Positions 1 to 11,340 are shown, counted from the stretch's first letter. The stretch: DNA of 64,000 nt from Corythucha ciliata (GCA_038030265.1 CM075943.1:28892001-28956000); one strand, 5' to 3'. Numbers and translations: made by a program. Notes: generated by a model from the sequence alone, not told the origin.

Positions 1-437
1 TGGACGAGTCGAGACCGCGTTCGGTGGTGGACGACGACGCAGAAGCAGCTTTGACGGCGAGCAAAGCCGGACTTGGACCGGGTATGAGGCGGGGTCGCGA
101 GAATTTCCTAAAAGTCGCTTCCGTCGGTGCGACGGCGACTGGCACTGTGTTCTTGGCGGCGAGATAGTCGGGTCGGAAACTACGTGAGGTTGTACTTGTT
201 GATTCATCAGGCGAATTTTGCTGTTGTTGTTGTTGTGCTGCTGCTGCTGAACGAGTATTTCACTCTTCGGAGGTGGTTTCTTTAGGCCGTTCACATGGTC
301 AAGGCGTGGTAACTTTCTTTCACGAGCAACGACGACCGGCGGCGCTCTGACCGCGGCCGTCGTCGTCGTTGTAGCTGATGTCACTGCTTCTTCGATGTGA
401 ATGACCGTTGCCAGCGCCCCATCGATCAGTAGCACCC
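1..437 (-). CDS. Probable internal exon of an unidentified minus-strand gene (cut by the window edge)
   Basis: On the minus strand a frame stays open for about 145 codons from a pyrimidine-rich AG acceptor just upstream of 437 to the window edge. The peptide starts VLLIDGALATVIHIEEA, then has a Thr run, basic and Pro-rich stretches (LKKPPPK), a Gln/His/Asn run (QQQQHNNNNSK from CAG/CAC/AAC codons) and a Ser/Arg-rich tail. Low-complexity Q/N tracts of this kind are common in arthropod nuclear regulators, but I recognise no domain and do not name it. A second frame is open for about 42 codons before a stop, so the frame choice is an inference from length. It may belong to the same gene as the exons at 5.07 and 6.44 kb. 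The phase of the 5.07-kb exon does not join directly to this frame, so at least one exon would be missing. Confidence 0.4.
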
Positions 438-1875
438 CTTTAAAGTGAAATAACAATGAAAAAGGATTAAGAAATTCAACGTAATGTTTTCCCACACATT
501 TAAAAGTACCTACACACAAAAGCGGATTCAGCGTAATACTCCCTACCCTCCCTCTTCGCCAACCCTAGTCGTCCCAGTGCCACAACTAATATAAAGCGAA
601 AATAGAAAAAAAAAAAACTTTTACCCAGAAGAGAACATTACGCGTCATATTCGCGTTTTTTATACATTTATTTTATAAATTGTATTGTTCACACATTAAT
701 GACAGGAACGGCTCGGAATGCATCCAACACCGTTCCCTGCATACCAGGGCTCTCTATACCTTTACAAAATGTGCCGTTACCTCTTCTTTTTTTTCACTTT
801 TGTTTATCTCAGAAAATCCAGGACACTGTGATCGAGGGCAGTCTAAATAATGATAAATAAAAAACGAATGCCTAGAGCGTTTAAAAGGAAAGCGTCTATA
901 CTGAGAAAAAGGCTTAAGTGATTCAAAGACAAGACTTCCTTCCGCGTGTTTCCCTGCGAGCATTATCCTTCCATTCTTTTCCTTTCGCTTCGGTTCACAA
1001 AAAGAGCGTAATGTTAGTAATGAAGGAAGAGGGAGGGGGGTCTAGAAATTGCAGTAACCGAGAAACGCATTTTTCCGCGTACAGTACCCATAGAGGTGTA
1101 ATAAGGGGTGCTTTGATTCCTCGAAACCCCTCAAACCAACTGGAAAGATCTAAAATTTGTATTTTTTTAACTCGAAAAGGGTTGTAGACTTCCAATTTTT
1201 AACAGGGTCTACTTTATCTTGAAGAATCTTAATGATGGGGCAGAAGAAGGTCGATCCTAACTGACCAGAACGATTTTGCGAGGGCAGGCTGAGTGCCGTA
1301 AACTGCGGAACGGAATATTTTTATGAAGAAAAACTTTAAAATTGGGGTTTTGAAACAGTACAATCCACCAAATTGGTTTTCCAAATGGCAAAATCTATTA
1401 GATTTGTCTTTTGAAGGTGCCAAACCCGCGAAATTGGATTTTGCAACATAAAAATCATTGAAATTTAGTTTAAAAGCAGAAAAATTCACTTTTGTAATAA
1501 AAGAGTCAAACCCGAGCCGAGAAACCCCAAGATACACGGTTTCTTCACTTTTTGAATGTTGGTAAATTTAGCCAAAATGGGCGGACGGGTTGGGTTTTTT
1601 TTTTTTTTGGACAGTTATCTAAAAGTGTTTCGATCCGAGCCGAGAGCGGTTTATGAGTCCTTCAGACCATGCTAAACAGATGAGCCGTTTAGCGCTAATT
1701 TGTTATCATTATAATTACAAATGTGTTTGAAAAATAGGTCAAAAATGAGCGTTTTGTATCTCCCTCAGACCACACTAATTTAGGAAAAGCAGCAGACCGT
1801 GGCGAAAACGCCCCTGAGGGGCCGCATCAGTGCCCCCCTCCCCCCACAAGGGGCGTCTTGAGGGAGCGTTTCATG
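438..1875. other. Non-coding AT-rich stretch, probable intron
   Basis: No convincing reading frame. It holds T/A runs and, at about 1310-1520, a degenerate array of the 30-40-nt 'TTTGG..AAATT' repeat described under findings. Between 1790 and 1850 there is a short C/G-run-rich stretch. It would be intronic if the flanking minus-strand exons belong to one gene. Confidence 0.35.
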
Positions 1876-2710
1876 TAGGGTGACCAGATGTAAAAGTGGT
1901 ATCCGAGGACGCCTGACACGCAAAAGTAGGACAAAAGTAGGACGCTAATGCCGCGAAGTAGGACAAACAGTAGGACGTCTTAAAAGCAAGTAGACATCGA
2001 CTAATCGTTGATCACTTAAATGTTAAAATTGTTTTTTACTCGACTAGGGTGTGTAATCGCTTATTTGATAGTAATGTAACAGCTTCAGTAGCGTAACAAA
2101 GTGAGTGAAAAAAAAAAGAAGTGAACTCACCCTAAGAGATAAAACTTCATGAACGAGTTTGCTAAGATGGGAATCAACGTGCATTGTGCAGCCTGGATAG
2201 CTCAAATTTAGATGTGTGTGACAATTTTTTATCAATTTTAGTTCCAATTTCACGCCTTTCCTTGATTTTAGCCGCAAATTAGAGCGTTTTCATCAATTTT
2301 AGTCATGGAATTGAATTGAGAAACAACGGATTAACACGATTTTAGCTGATAATGGCCGCCTTTACTCTATTTGAAAGGGAAAAATTGTGTCCATTTTAAA
2401 CGAGGGAATCAACGCTGTTTCTCAATAGTAACACCCTATCTTCATTGCCAAAAGCACGGCCATTCAAAGGTGATTCAGCCACACAACCGATTTGGCGTTT
2501 CTGGCTTGGCAGCCCCAGAATCGCGGGGATTCAAAGCATTTAAGAGAGCGAACTTAGGTATTGAAATAATGAAAATCTTTGAAACTGTGATTTGAAAGAC
2601 CCTAAACGATGGAATTATGGTTTTTGAATTAACCAAATCCGTGAATTTTCATTTTGAAAGAGTCACGTAAGTAATGTGAACTAGCGAAATTTATTCTAGA
2701 AAGATCTAAT

Positions 2711-2847
2711 GCCGGTATTTATGAACGTTTCTTGACATTAAGGAACCCTTGAAATTAATTAGAACAGATGTTTTTATCGTGATCAAAACTGTTCTCAACG
2801 GTTCCTTGACTCAAGGAAGCTTCAATGAACGTTCATAAATACGGGCC
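2711..2847. mobile_element. Tourist-like MITE, family 1, copy 1
   Basis: A 137-bp near-palindrome whose ends read GCCSGTATTTATGAACG and its inverse. TAA lies on both sides, the target duplication expected for PIF/Harbinger MITEs. Closely similar copies lie at 2852-2988, 29957-30092 and 58547-58684. Confidence 0.75.
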
Positions 2848-2851
2848 TAAT

Positions 2852-2988
2852 GCCCGTATTTATGAACGTTCCTTGACATTAAGGAACACTTGAAATTCAT
2901 AAAAACAGATGTTTTTATTGTGATCAAAACTGTTCTCGACGGTTTCTAGACTCGAGGAAGCTTCAAGGAACGTTCATAAATACGGCCC
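2852..2988. mobile_element. Tourist-like MITE, family 1, copy 2
   Basis: Direct tandem neighbour of copy 1, separated only by a shared TAA(T). Same palindromic structure and ends. The arrangement suggests insertion of one copy into the TAA of the other, or a tandem duplication. Confidence 0.75.
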
Positions 2989-3500
2989 TAAGCCTACGAA
3001 ATTTGGTTTTGAAAGAATGAATCAGAAAGAGCCAAATCTACAAAATTTGGGTTTTGAAAGGGTTAAAATCAGCGAAAATAACAAAAATCCTTGAAATTTT
3101 GTTTTGAAGGTGCCCAATTCGAAACATTTTGGTTACTGGGGACGTTGTGGTTAAGCGCCCCTCCTTTGTTGGAAGATGAACATGGAAGACCAAAAAAGTG
3201 CCAAAAAGTGGAGAGCGAAAAGTAGGACAAAAAAGAGGACAATTTTGACCTCTCCCCGAACACCTGAAAAATGAGCCCGGAAGCACTAAAAAGTAGGACG
3301 TCTGGTCACCCTAGTTTTATGGTGTTCTTGATTTTTGCCGAATTTTCCCATTTCACCCCCATAAACACACTTCCATCGAATCGACATGGAATCAACGTCA
3401 TTCATCGAGTCAATGATCGATCAAAAATGTCCCGCGATTCTACGCTGATTCAACGTCGATGGGTCGAAAAGTGAACGAATTAAATAAAATGAATACAAAT

Positions 3501-3573
3501 GTATTCGGGATTCGAACCCAGGCACTTTGCGTTGGTATATATTATATGCTATACCACTAACACTTTAAGCTAT
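3501..3573 (-). repeat. tRNA-like sequence in left arm of foldback element
   Basis: On the minus strand a box-A-like TTAGTGGTATAGC is followed about 40 nt later by a canonical box B, GGTTCGAATCC, as in tRNA genes or tRNA-derived SINEs. The T stem is imperfect and I could not draw a paired acceptor stem, so this is a tRNA relic or Pol III promoter, not a working tRNA gene. Confidence 0.45.
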
Positions 3574-4170
3574 TGTAACCGATCTGGCATTTTACGTAAT
3601 CTAAAAAAACATTAGTTTTAGGAAGCTCAATATAGTACAGGGAACTTGCACATTATTTTTCAAAATTTGGATTTACTTGAAGAGGGTTCTTCTACAAGAT
3701 TATTGCTCGCATAAAACATTAAAATCAATCAAGGATCTATTTTTAGCAATGTTTTTAAGAAATGTCGAGTAGCTGGTGCAATTCACGATTTGTTTAACGG
3801 AACCCAGGGGTGTGGGGTTCCCAAAGTACAATTCATTTATGCACCGCATCCACCCAAACTTGAACATAATTTTGAATGGAATCAATAAATTTTAAATACA
3901 ATTTAGGCCGTGGTAAAAACCCCACACCCCTGGGTTCCGTTAAACAAATCGTGAATTGCACCAGCTACTCGACATTTCTTAAAAACATTGCTAAAAATAG
4001 ATCCTAGATTGATATTAATGTTTTATGCGAGCAATGGTCTTGTAGAAGAACCCTCTTCAAGAAAATCCAAATTTTGAAAAATAATGTACAAGTTCCCTAT
4101 ACTATATTGAGCTTCCTAAAACTAATCTTTTTTAGATTACGTAAATTGCCAGATGGGTTACAATAGCTCA

Positions 4171-4236
4171 AAGTGTTAGTGGTATAGCACATAATATATA
4201 CCAACGCAAAGTGTCTGGGTTCGAATCCCGAATACA
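4171..4236 (+). repeat. tRNA-like sequence in right arm of foldback element
   Basis: Inverted counterpart of the 3501-3573 sequence, with the same box A-like and box B motifs at 4175 and 4218. The two face each other across the hairpin loop. Same reservations about function. Confidence 0.45.
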
Positions 4237-4405
4237 TTTTTATTCATTTTATTTAATTCGTTCATTGTTCGACCCATCGACGTCGAATCAACGTAGAATC
4301 GCGGGACATTTTTGACGCGATGTCGACTCGATTTTTGATCGATCATCGACTCGATGAATGACGTTGATTTGATGTCGATTCGATGGAAGTGTGTTTATGG
4401 GGGTG

Positions 4406-5068
4406 TCCGATCCCTATCGGACACACACACACTACAATCGACACCCCTCCCCCCATAATTCCAAGGAATAAGAGCCAAGAGTACGCAGGACACGGAATTT
4501 GGACATCGTAAAACGCAGCGTTCTGGCCGGAACCACCTGCATTCCGCTTCTGGACATTGTACAATGTATAAGGAACTCATAAACCTCGTCTGGTTAAAAT
4601 TCAAACGTTCTAGATAAGTGGAGCCAAAAACGCCTACTCAACCCATGAACGATTTGTCAAGGATGACCATAAGACTTGTGCGACACTGTCAACTTTGGGG
4701 TTTCACGGCACGTGGCATCGAAAAATCGAAACGGATTTTCGAGCTTCTGAAAGGGTTTCTCCCCGGTAATTTTATTACGAGCGTTTTGGCACGTTTTCAG
4801 GCGAACCTTGCTGACCCGAACTTGAGTCGAGAAAATGTTGTTGTGTTTTGGCCGCGTGACCGACTGTATTCCGTTGGGCTCGTTATTTGACCCTTATATG
4901 TCACTCATTAGGACTAAAAAATTTAAATCCACTCACAGTGGTCGATGATTCGCCGGCAAGCCAATCAAATCACCACTTCCGCCCCTCTTATTATTATTTG
5001 TCCCAATGCGACAAAAACGCCAACAAAATTCAAAATAGAGATTTTGATAATAAAGGCATTGTACTTAC
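4406..5068. other. Unassigned non-coding stretch
   Basis: A 90-codon plus-strand frame at 4618-4890 exists but has no recognisable domain and no supporting splice or codon signal. I see nothing else. Confidence 0.3.
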
Positions 5069-5151
5069 CAATTAGGTGCCAAATGACTGCCAACTTCATC
5101 TGTAGTTATCCTGTACATGCCACCATAATTCCACCATTGTAGCGCCTCCAC
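5069..5151 (-). CDS. Probable internal exon, unidentified minus-strand gene
   Basis: An 83-nt segment lies between a strong acceptor (a T-run then gacag) and a consensus donor (GTAAGT). Only one of its three frames is open, giving 27 codons: VEALQWWNYGG, then MYRITTDEVGSHLAPN, ending with two bases of a split codon. Clean signals at both ends plus a single open frame make a real exon likely. The peptide resembles no family I can name. Neighbouring candidate exons on this strand lie at 6440-6590 and 1-437, but phases do not join directly, so intermediate exons or another gene must be assumed. Confidence 0.5.
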
Positions 5152-6439
5152 CTGTCAAAAAAAAGTTAACTTATGAACAAATAGGCGAAGAAAGTGGCAC
5201 ACATACGCCTATTCCAATTCGTTTTCCCTTTTCTTTGAAGACCAATTAAGGGAACCAGCGGGGGAGAGGCGTTTTTTTGAGCGGTGAAGTTAAACGATGA
5301 AGGGACGAAGCGGAGGGGATGGAGCACTCTGTTGCAGTTCTAAAAGTGTTTTACAAAAAACAGGCTTCTCACTATTTCCCCTTCTTCCTGCTCTCTCAGC
5401 TATCGGAACGAACCGGCGAAAAACGCCTCCTTTTCTAATCGAAAATCATCCATTATTTATTTATTTCTTCGTTAAACCGGGACAAATTTTTTTTTTTTTT
5501 TTTTACCTTCTTTGTCATTGTTTCAATCGATATGCCAAAAAATAAGGGCACCCAGGAATATTTAAGGGGGCAAAGGCGAGGCCGTGTCCATAGGGATGGC
5601 CGGCACAACAAAATATCTCCTTTAAGGTATCAAAGTACAAGGGGGTGTTAAGGGTCTGAGGAGGGGAGGGTTAGCGGCGGGGGTAGAGTCTTTTGAGTAT
5701 TGAAACCGAATGGCGGTCAATAAATTCGACGAGGGGCGAAAACAAAACAAAAACAACGAACGAGGGAGGGACAAAAAAAGAAAGTCGAGTGAAAACCAAA
5801 GCAAAACAATCACCTTAGTTCAGTCATTTTTACTTTAATTTTTATGTTTTGTTTAAAAGGTGAATAGCGACATGAATGAATGAAGAGCGAGTCACAGAAA
5901 ATGAAGACAAATTTTGAGAAAGTTGGGCGCTCAGGCGTTGTAATAGTTTGTCTGGTAGGGAGGGGGTAAGGGGAATTTTTTGTTAACCACCTAGTTCACA
6001 TAATGAGCTTCAAAGTTTATTCAAAGTACGTCGTCCTTGATTAAAACCACCGAGTGATCACAAATTCACGAGAGGTTTTTTCGCGTCCCGATTACATAAC
6101 ACAAACAGTTTATAACAATAATCTCCGCAAACAGCCGAAATTACAGTAATCGAAACCTTGTCTGTCGGCCGAAAAAATAAGCAAAATCGATCTACTTTTC
6201 CAATAGGTTCCACGTGATTATTGATGCTGCGTAGTAAGGTGGCGAAGGGGAGGGGGAGTTTCATTCAATTCGAAATATTTTTCTTCGTACGTCACTTCAA
6301 GAGCAGTGGCGTTGTTAAAACTCACAATCTCTGCACGGAGCGATATTTCACATCCATCAAGCTCGTGGCGACCTTGCATGCAAACAATTTCCACGAAACC
6401 CGTTGTTTTGTTTAATCGCCATTTAAAAGAAATACGTAC
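5152..6439. other. Unassigned stretch, probable intron
   Basis: AT-rich with poly-T (about 5488-5505) and G-rich patches. No frame or repeat family recognised. Confidence 0.3.
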
Positions 6440-6590
6440 ATTATTCCTGTTTCCTGGATATCGCGAATAATTTTCAATTCTTTTCGCTTTGTTTGGAAGC
6501 CCTCTTCATCCGGTTGTAGTACAAATTGAAAGAAAATTATCCAGTTTTTTTTACCTTCCTCCTCCGTATGGGATTGTAAAGTTTTTGGTC
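6440..6590 (-). CDS. Candidate internal exon, unidentified minus-strand gene
   Basis: A 151-nt stretch between a polypyrimidine acceptor (caatttag) and a GTACGT donor keeps one frame open for 49 codons. It includes KKNWIIFFQFVLQPDEEGF followed by a charged TKRKELKIIRDIQETGI. The region contains an internal GTAAAA that could be a false or alternative donor. No domain recognised. It is kept as a candidate because both ends look like splice sites and the peptide composition is protein-like. Confidence 0.35.
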
Positions 6591-7455
6591 CTAAATTGGA
6601 GAATGAATCAACAAAAATTCCTTCACACAGTCACGAAATTAGCCGATCGTTGATATTATGGGGTACACCTACAAAGCATGAATGCATAGCGAATCGGGGA
6701 ACTGGGAAGGCTGATGAACTTTCAAAAGGGCTTAGAATGCCTTGGGGAGTTCCCATTTAGAGCGGAGAATGAAACTTAATCGAACAGATAAAACAAAAAA
6801 TTCGTGGAATTCATGTTTCAAGCTTCTCATTAGGACACGAGCAAGGGAAATGAAATGAAAAGAACGCTGAGTCCTATATCGCACGAGTGTGAAATTGTGG
6901 GAATTGAGAAGTGCTGTTCTTGAAGCGCGAGAGCGCGTCTAAAAGCGCTAATACCCATGGTGAAAAAGCGCTCGTTCGGGGCTTACATTAATGAAATGCT
7001 CCAATATTAGTGGTTTCTCCATCGATATTCCAGACCAAAATTGCGCAAAAATCGATGATTCACAGTTTATGAAGGCCCTTTTACGACTAATATTTTTAAA
7101 AAGCGCTCATTCTCAACTAAAATTGAAAAAACGCCAATTCTAGGCTTTCGGGAGGCAACTTCGTGGAGAAATTGAGAAAAACTCATGTATGAACGCAATG
7201 TAAAATCTAACGTGTCAGTTACTACGAGTATAAGTCAAAAAATTGAAGTTTTCAAGAGAGCGTTCCAAACTTTTCAATTTAAATAAAACCCAAACAATAT
7301 TGTTTGGTACAAGTCCCCTTAGGAATAGGAATTCGGTTTTTTTCGTGACTTATACTCTTGAGAACAGAAGAGTAGAGCCAGGCCGTCAAGCTGAGTGCAA
7401 GAACGGAAAATGGCTAATTTTTGACTTATACTCTTAGTAACTGACACGATAGAAA
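6591..7455. repeat. Intron-like stretch with degenerate 'CTAATTC' array
   Basis: About 6880-7170 holds a run of loosely repeated units of the type cgctaattc..gctaaaatt..gaaaaa, roughly 30 nt each. Related arrays lie near 22130-22760 and 57780-57930, and on the other strand near 2230-2350 and 8040-8460. No coding signal. Confidence 0.4.
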
Positions 7456-8881
7456 TAGTGATGCACCGATACCGATACGAGACGTGATAAGAGGGCGAGA
7501 CCGAGACCAAGACTCCAGGTATCGTACCGAGACCGAGACGATACCACAATTCTCGAAACGAGACCGAGACTCAGTCTCGGTATTGGAAAAAACGGAGGAG
7601 GGGGGGGAGGTGCAGTAGAGGAGGAAGGGGGAAAAAAACACACAAAAAACAAAAAAATAGTTGTGGTCCTGACATAAACCTGCCTGTACCTTAACCCGCT
7701 CCCCCATAGGCGAATCTTGGGGGGGGGGGAGTAGCAGAATTACCCGAGCTGGTCAAATCGCTCTAAACATAGGGCTAGTGGAGAGGGTGTACCGAGGGAA
7801 GGGGTGGGGTTTCGATTAACCCACCCCCACATGATGGATACGAGATAAGTCCTTGCCCCCTCAGCCCCATCTACCCCCTTCACCATTTCGTTTTCTTCCT
7901 TTATTTATTATTTATTTTATGAAGAAAAATCAAACCCCTAAAATCAAATAATTCTAACCGTAGGCCGTGGGCAGAAATCTCAATGAGGCCGCTTGGTCTT
8001 CAAATGAATAATAAATATAATTTTTACGCACTATGGCGTTAAAACATGGCATTTTATCAATTTTGGACACCAATTTGTATTCAGAAACCGCGAATTCTGG
8101 CGTTTTCTCAATATTAGCAATATTAGCCGTGAATTAGAAATTTTCTCATTTTTTGCAGCGAATTAGCACTTTTTTTGGAATTTTTAACAGTTGATTATCC
8201 CCCCCCCCCCGATTCAGCCGACATTTAGGTAGCGCTTTTCCTCAATTTCAACCACGAAGGTGCCTCCCGAGTCCCGAAACCACGGATAGGCGTTTTTTCA
8301 AGTCCAGCTACGAACGATAGCTTTTTCTTAATTTTAACTTAGCACTTTTCTTCATTTCAGCCGTGAATTTGCGCTTTTTTCCCATTTCAGCCGTGAATTT
8401 GCACTTTTTATCAATGTTAGCCACAAACGAACACTTTTTCGCAGTACACACATATTTAGCGCTTTGTCTGAACGTTTATTAGCGGACTTGTCCAACTGGT
8501 TATCAAGAATCTGAGAGCCCAACCCAAGAGCTAAGTATGAGGGAAGAGAAAGATGGATTCCCTTGTCCCTTTCGTGCAATTATCAACACGAATACACGAT
8601 CGATCCTATTGTATTGTTTTGTTCCCCCGCGGTCGATATGTTTTACAGACTTTATCGTAGTTGACTGTGTATTTCCTAGATAGTTACACGAAAATTTTGC
8701 TTTCGAAGCCCTCAGATCTTTTTAATTTTCGAGACCGATACCGAGACTTTCGAGACCGAGACCGAGACTTACGAGACCGGTGCCGACTTACTATGGTCGA
8801 GACCGATACCGATACCGATACCAACTTTTCAGAACCGAGACCGAGACCACTCAAGTCTCGTATCGGTCTCGTGAAACACTA
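7456..8881. mobile_element. Possible hAT-like element with 'GAGACCGA' repeat ends
   Basis: The left end begins TAGTGATGCACCGATACC and the right end is the rough inverse (GTATCGGTCTCGTGAAACACTA). Both ends are built from degenerate GAGACCGA/ACCGAT units (7462-7580 and 8730-8875). TAGTGATGCACCGAT-type ends are familiar from hAT elements. I could not find matching 8-bp flanks, so the boundaries are uncertain. The interior holds G/C runs and degenerate repeats but no transposase frame. Confidence 0.4.
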
Positions 8882-9113
8882 ATTTAAAATGTATATTCCT
8901 TGTTTATTAGCAGACTAACGTGCCTCAAAGAGATTCCCGCCCCAGGCCCCAATAGGTGTATAGGTCTGTAATTGGTTACTATGCGTCTTGGTTAAGAGGC
9001 TTTTGTGGTTAAGCTTCTGGTAGTCAGAGCTTTTGTGGTTGAGAGCGTCTTGTGATAAGAGCTTGGAGGATTAGAGGTTGGAATGTTTCGTGATGGTTAG
9101 CGATGGTTTCTTT
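8882..9113. other. Short spacer, nothing recognised
   Basis: Unique-looking sequence between two transposon-like units. Confidence 0.3.
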
Positions 9114-9830
9114 TAGACCAATAAGAGCCGTAAGAAGTGCAACCATTTTCATATTTTTCTTTCTCGGCGCATAAAATCTATAATAATTCCCTAACAGTGG
9201 AAAAAATTGTCTGCCTCCATTTGGACGTGCTAAACCGGTGGCAGACGCCATCATTGCATGCTCTTGTGGGGAAAGTATAACACAAATTCCGGTCAGATGG
9301 GAAAAACGTATTATTCACGTGATAACGCATTGATACATGTTGGGAAATGCTTATTACATTTCATGCTAACGGGTCCTGTGGCCGCGAGCCAAGGGAAAAG
9401 TCGGAAAAGCCGAATCCCCCTTAATTTTAAGTAACGCTTGTCGGGGTCATTGTATGTATATGGCGTCTATTAGGGAACAAGGGACGAAAAATTCCAGAAA
9501 CTAATCCGTTTTGTTTAGTAGATGCATTTGTAAAGACTCCATCGGCTGCACTAGATTTAAGTATAGTATCCACAGTGCGAGGCAGCTCGCCTCGAATGCC
9601 TCGCGGTGAGGCGTGCGTTGTTGAGTTAAATTGTACCCTCGCATGCTCGATGCGAGCACGCGAACCACCTTTCAAAGTTGGTGGCAGTAGACATGACCCT
9701 GCCAACCAGGAAGAACGTTGAAGTGGCGGCCGCTGCCTACGATCGTTAAGAAAAAGCGACAGAAAAAAAGGCGGCACCGTTGGTGGGTCAAACAATTGTT
9801 TAAAATCGGATGGAATACGGGAACAGGATA

Positions 9831-10076
9831 CTACAGGAGCCCAATAGAGATGCCATCTTCTTCTTTAAATAAATATTTAAATTCCGGCAAAATTGCCGGA
9901 ATATTCAAGGCTAAAGATATTTCCCGCAAGAGATCTTCCCGAAGATTTTTGTTGTAATATTGTGGGTGTTTTGGATCCCTCAATAAACAATGCTGTTCGT
10001 ATAATTTAACGCTAGGTACCATGAAGTACTTCGTTTTCCATGGCGCGGTTTTGTGCGCTCCGAGGCAAACTAAGCT
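9831..10076 (-). pseudogene. MADF-like domain fragment inside the transposon
   Basis: The minus-strand frame reads VKLYEQHCLLRDPKHPQYY, then NKNLREDLLREISLALNIP. The pattern LYE..LLRDP..P.YYN...R...L.EI...L.I matches the MADF domain, a Myb-related DNA-binding fold that PIF/Harbinger elements encode next to their transposase. The upstream side is broken by the insertion whose edge is at 10077, and no partner transposase frame is visible, so it is a relic. Assignment rests on pattern recognition alone. Confidence 0.45.
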
Positions 10077-10256
10077 GGTATCCACTAAACGCACGCCTCA
10101 CCCCGAGGCTCCTTTGTGCAGCACCTTTTTACCGACAAGCCCCTGCCTCGCGTCGCACGGTGCGAGGTGAGCGGCTCGCTGCGAGCAACCCCGGTATCCA
10201 CACTCCGAGCATGCGTCCCGAGGCATTCGAGGCGAGCTGCCTCGCACTGTGGATAC
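10077..10256. mobile_element. Small inverted-repeat insertion (MITE) within the PIF-like element
   Basis: A GC-rich unit bounded by GGTATCCAC and GTGGATACC with clusters of CGAGGC/GCCTCG. A related partial sequence is at 9567-9620 (agtatccacagtgcgagg). It truncates the MADF-like frame. Confidence 0.5.
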
Positions 10257-10828
10257 CCTGCTTTACGGCGCATGGAAAATGCATATTATGAATTTTCATA
10301 CTACGTGGTGAGAGGAACCAGAATTTCACACACGCTGCAGCAGAATATTTTTTTGGGGGTGTGTTCTTACCTGAGGTAACTCTGTTTCTCTGTGACAGCA
10401 TGAAAAGCGTTCATCACAGATTTTTTATTACATTTTATTTGGATTTTTCGCCCTATTTTTCCGTCATTAGAAAAAAGTACCCTGACACCGCACCGATAAC
10501 CGATACTCCAATTTAGAGGGGTTTTGGCTTTTCTGACTTTTCCATTGGCTTGACGCCACAGGACCCGTCAGTATGAAATGCAATATTCTGTTCCCCATAT
10601 TTTTCAATGCTTTATCACGAGAATAAAACGTTTTCCCGTCTGACCGGAATTTGTGTTACTCCCCCCCCCCCCATCAGGGTGCATTCTTTGATGGCTTCTG
10701 CCACCGGTTTCGTATGTCCAAATGGTGGCAGACCATTTTTTCCACTAGTAGGGAGTTATTATCGATTTTATGCGCAGGGTAAGAAAAGTAAGCAAATTGC
10801 ACTTTTTACGTCGCTGACTCTTGGTCTA

Positions 10829-11340
10829 TTTTGAATAGAACCAATTTCAAGGGCATGGCTATTCAAAACCCCAGTTTCGGGGGGGGGGGGGGTTATTCGT
10901 TGAAAAAACCAATCTTGTGGGTTTAGCTTTTGAAGAAACAAAGTTCCCGAGCTTATCTTATTCAAAATACTAATTCAGCGAGTTTGCCTTAAAAACAACA
11001 ACAACAACAACAACAACAAACTCGCGGTTTCGGCTCTTATAAAACCAATTTCCACCGGTAACCACGCGGGTCAATTTACTCACTCAAAAACCAATTCTGC
11101 GTATTTGTTTGTTAAAAGAACCAATTTCACTCACGAGGAGTTAGCTCTCTCTCGATTTTGCAGACTTGAGGGCATCAAAAATGAATTTTGTTGGGTTTCA
11201 ACCTATAAGAAACCGATTTCGCGAGACAGCTGGCTCTTTAAGAAATCCAAATGTGACGGATTTGGCTCTTTCAAAAAACAATTTCGCGGCTTTGGCACTT
11301 TCCTCTTCTTTGCAGTTTTTACACCTCTCCAACAACTATG
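10829..11340. repeat. Degenerate 30-40-nt repeat array
   Basis: Loosely repeated units of the type 'aaaaccaatttcgcgggtttggctcttt' run to about 11330. The block includes a 14-G run near 10880 and an (AAC)n microsatellite near 10998-11020. Confidence 0.5.

Larger units (their letters stand above)
1876..3313. mobile_element. Non-autonomous hAT-like DNA transposon
   Basis: The ends are inverted copies of TAGGGTGACCAGA (left at 1876, right complement ending at 3313). They are flanked by 8-bp direct repeats that differ at one base (gtttcatg / gttttatg), the target-site size of hAT elements. Short GTAGGAC repeats lie just inside both ends. No transposase frame is present in this 1438-bp element. 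It contains two tandem copies of a smaller MITE (2711-2988) and degenerate 30-40-nt repeats, so it has taken later insertions. Confidence 0.65.
3354..4405. mobile_element. 1-kb foldback element with long inverted arms
   Basis: The two arms, about 450 nt each, are inverted near-copies starting with CACCCCCATAAACACAC and meeting around 3800-3925, so the whole unit would fold into one long hairpin. Each arm contains a tRNA-like sequence (separate entries). A diverged piece of the same arm recurs at 35640-35755, so this is a repeat family and not a chance palindrome. No protein frame is seen. Superfamily not determined. Confidence 0.7.
9114..10828. mobile_element. PIF/Harbinger-like DNA transposon, damaged copy
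   Basis: The ends are inverted matches over about 60 bp (TAGACCAA.., then a gcgacgt-type block, then aagtgcaa). A related copy at 40382-41797 has the same ends and a TTA target duplication, typical of PIF/Harbinger. The interior has a minus-strand MADF-like fragment, consistent with the accessory DNA-binding protein of that superfamily. No DDE transposase is visible. A separate 180-bp inverted-repeat insertion (10077-10256) interrupts it, and a partial copy of that insertion lies at about 9567-9620. Confidence 0.6.

Noticed and set aside
4171..4236. Functional tRNA gene
   Set aside because: Box A and B are present, but I cannot pair an acceptor stem and the T stem is imperfect; it lies in a repeat arm.
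4618..4890. 90-codon plus-strand frame
   Set aside because: No family, no splice signals, and the opposite strand is the one with exon-like signals nearby.
7456..8881. Firm hAT classification with target duplication
   Set aside because: The flanking 8-mers do not match, so only a tentative element is listed.
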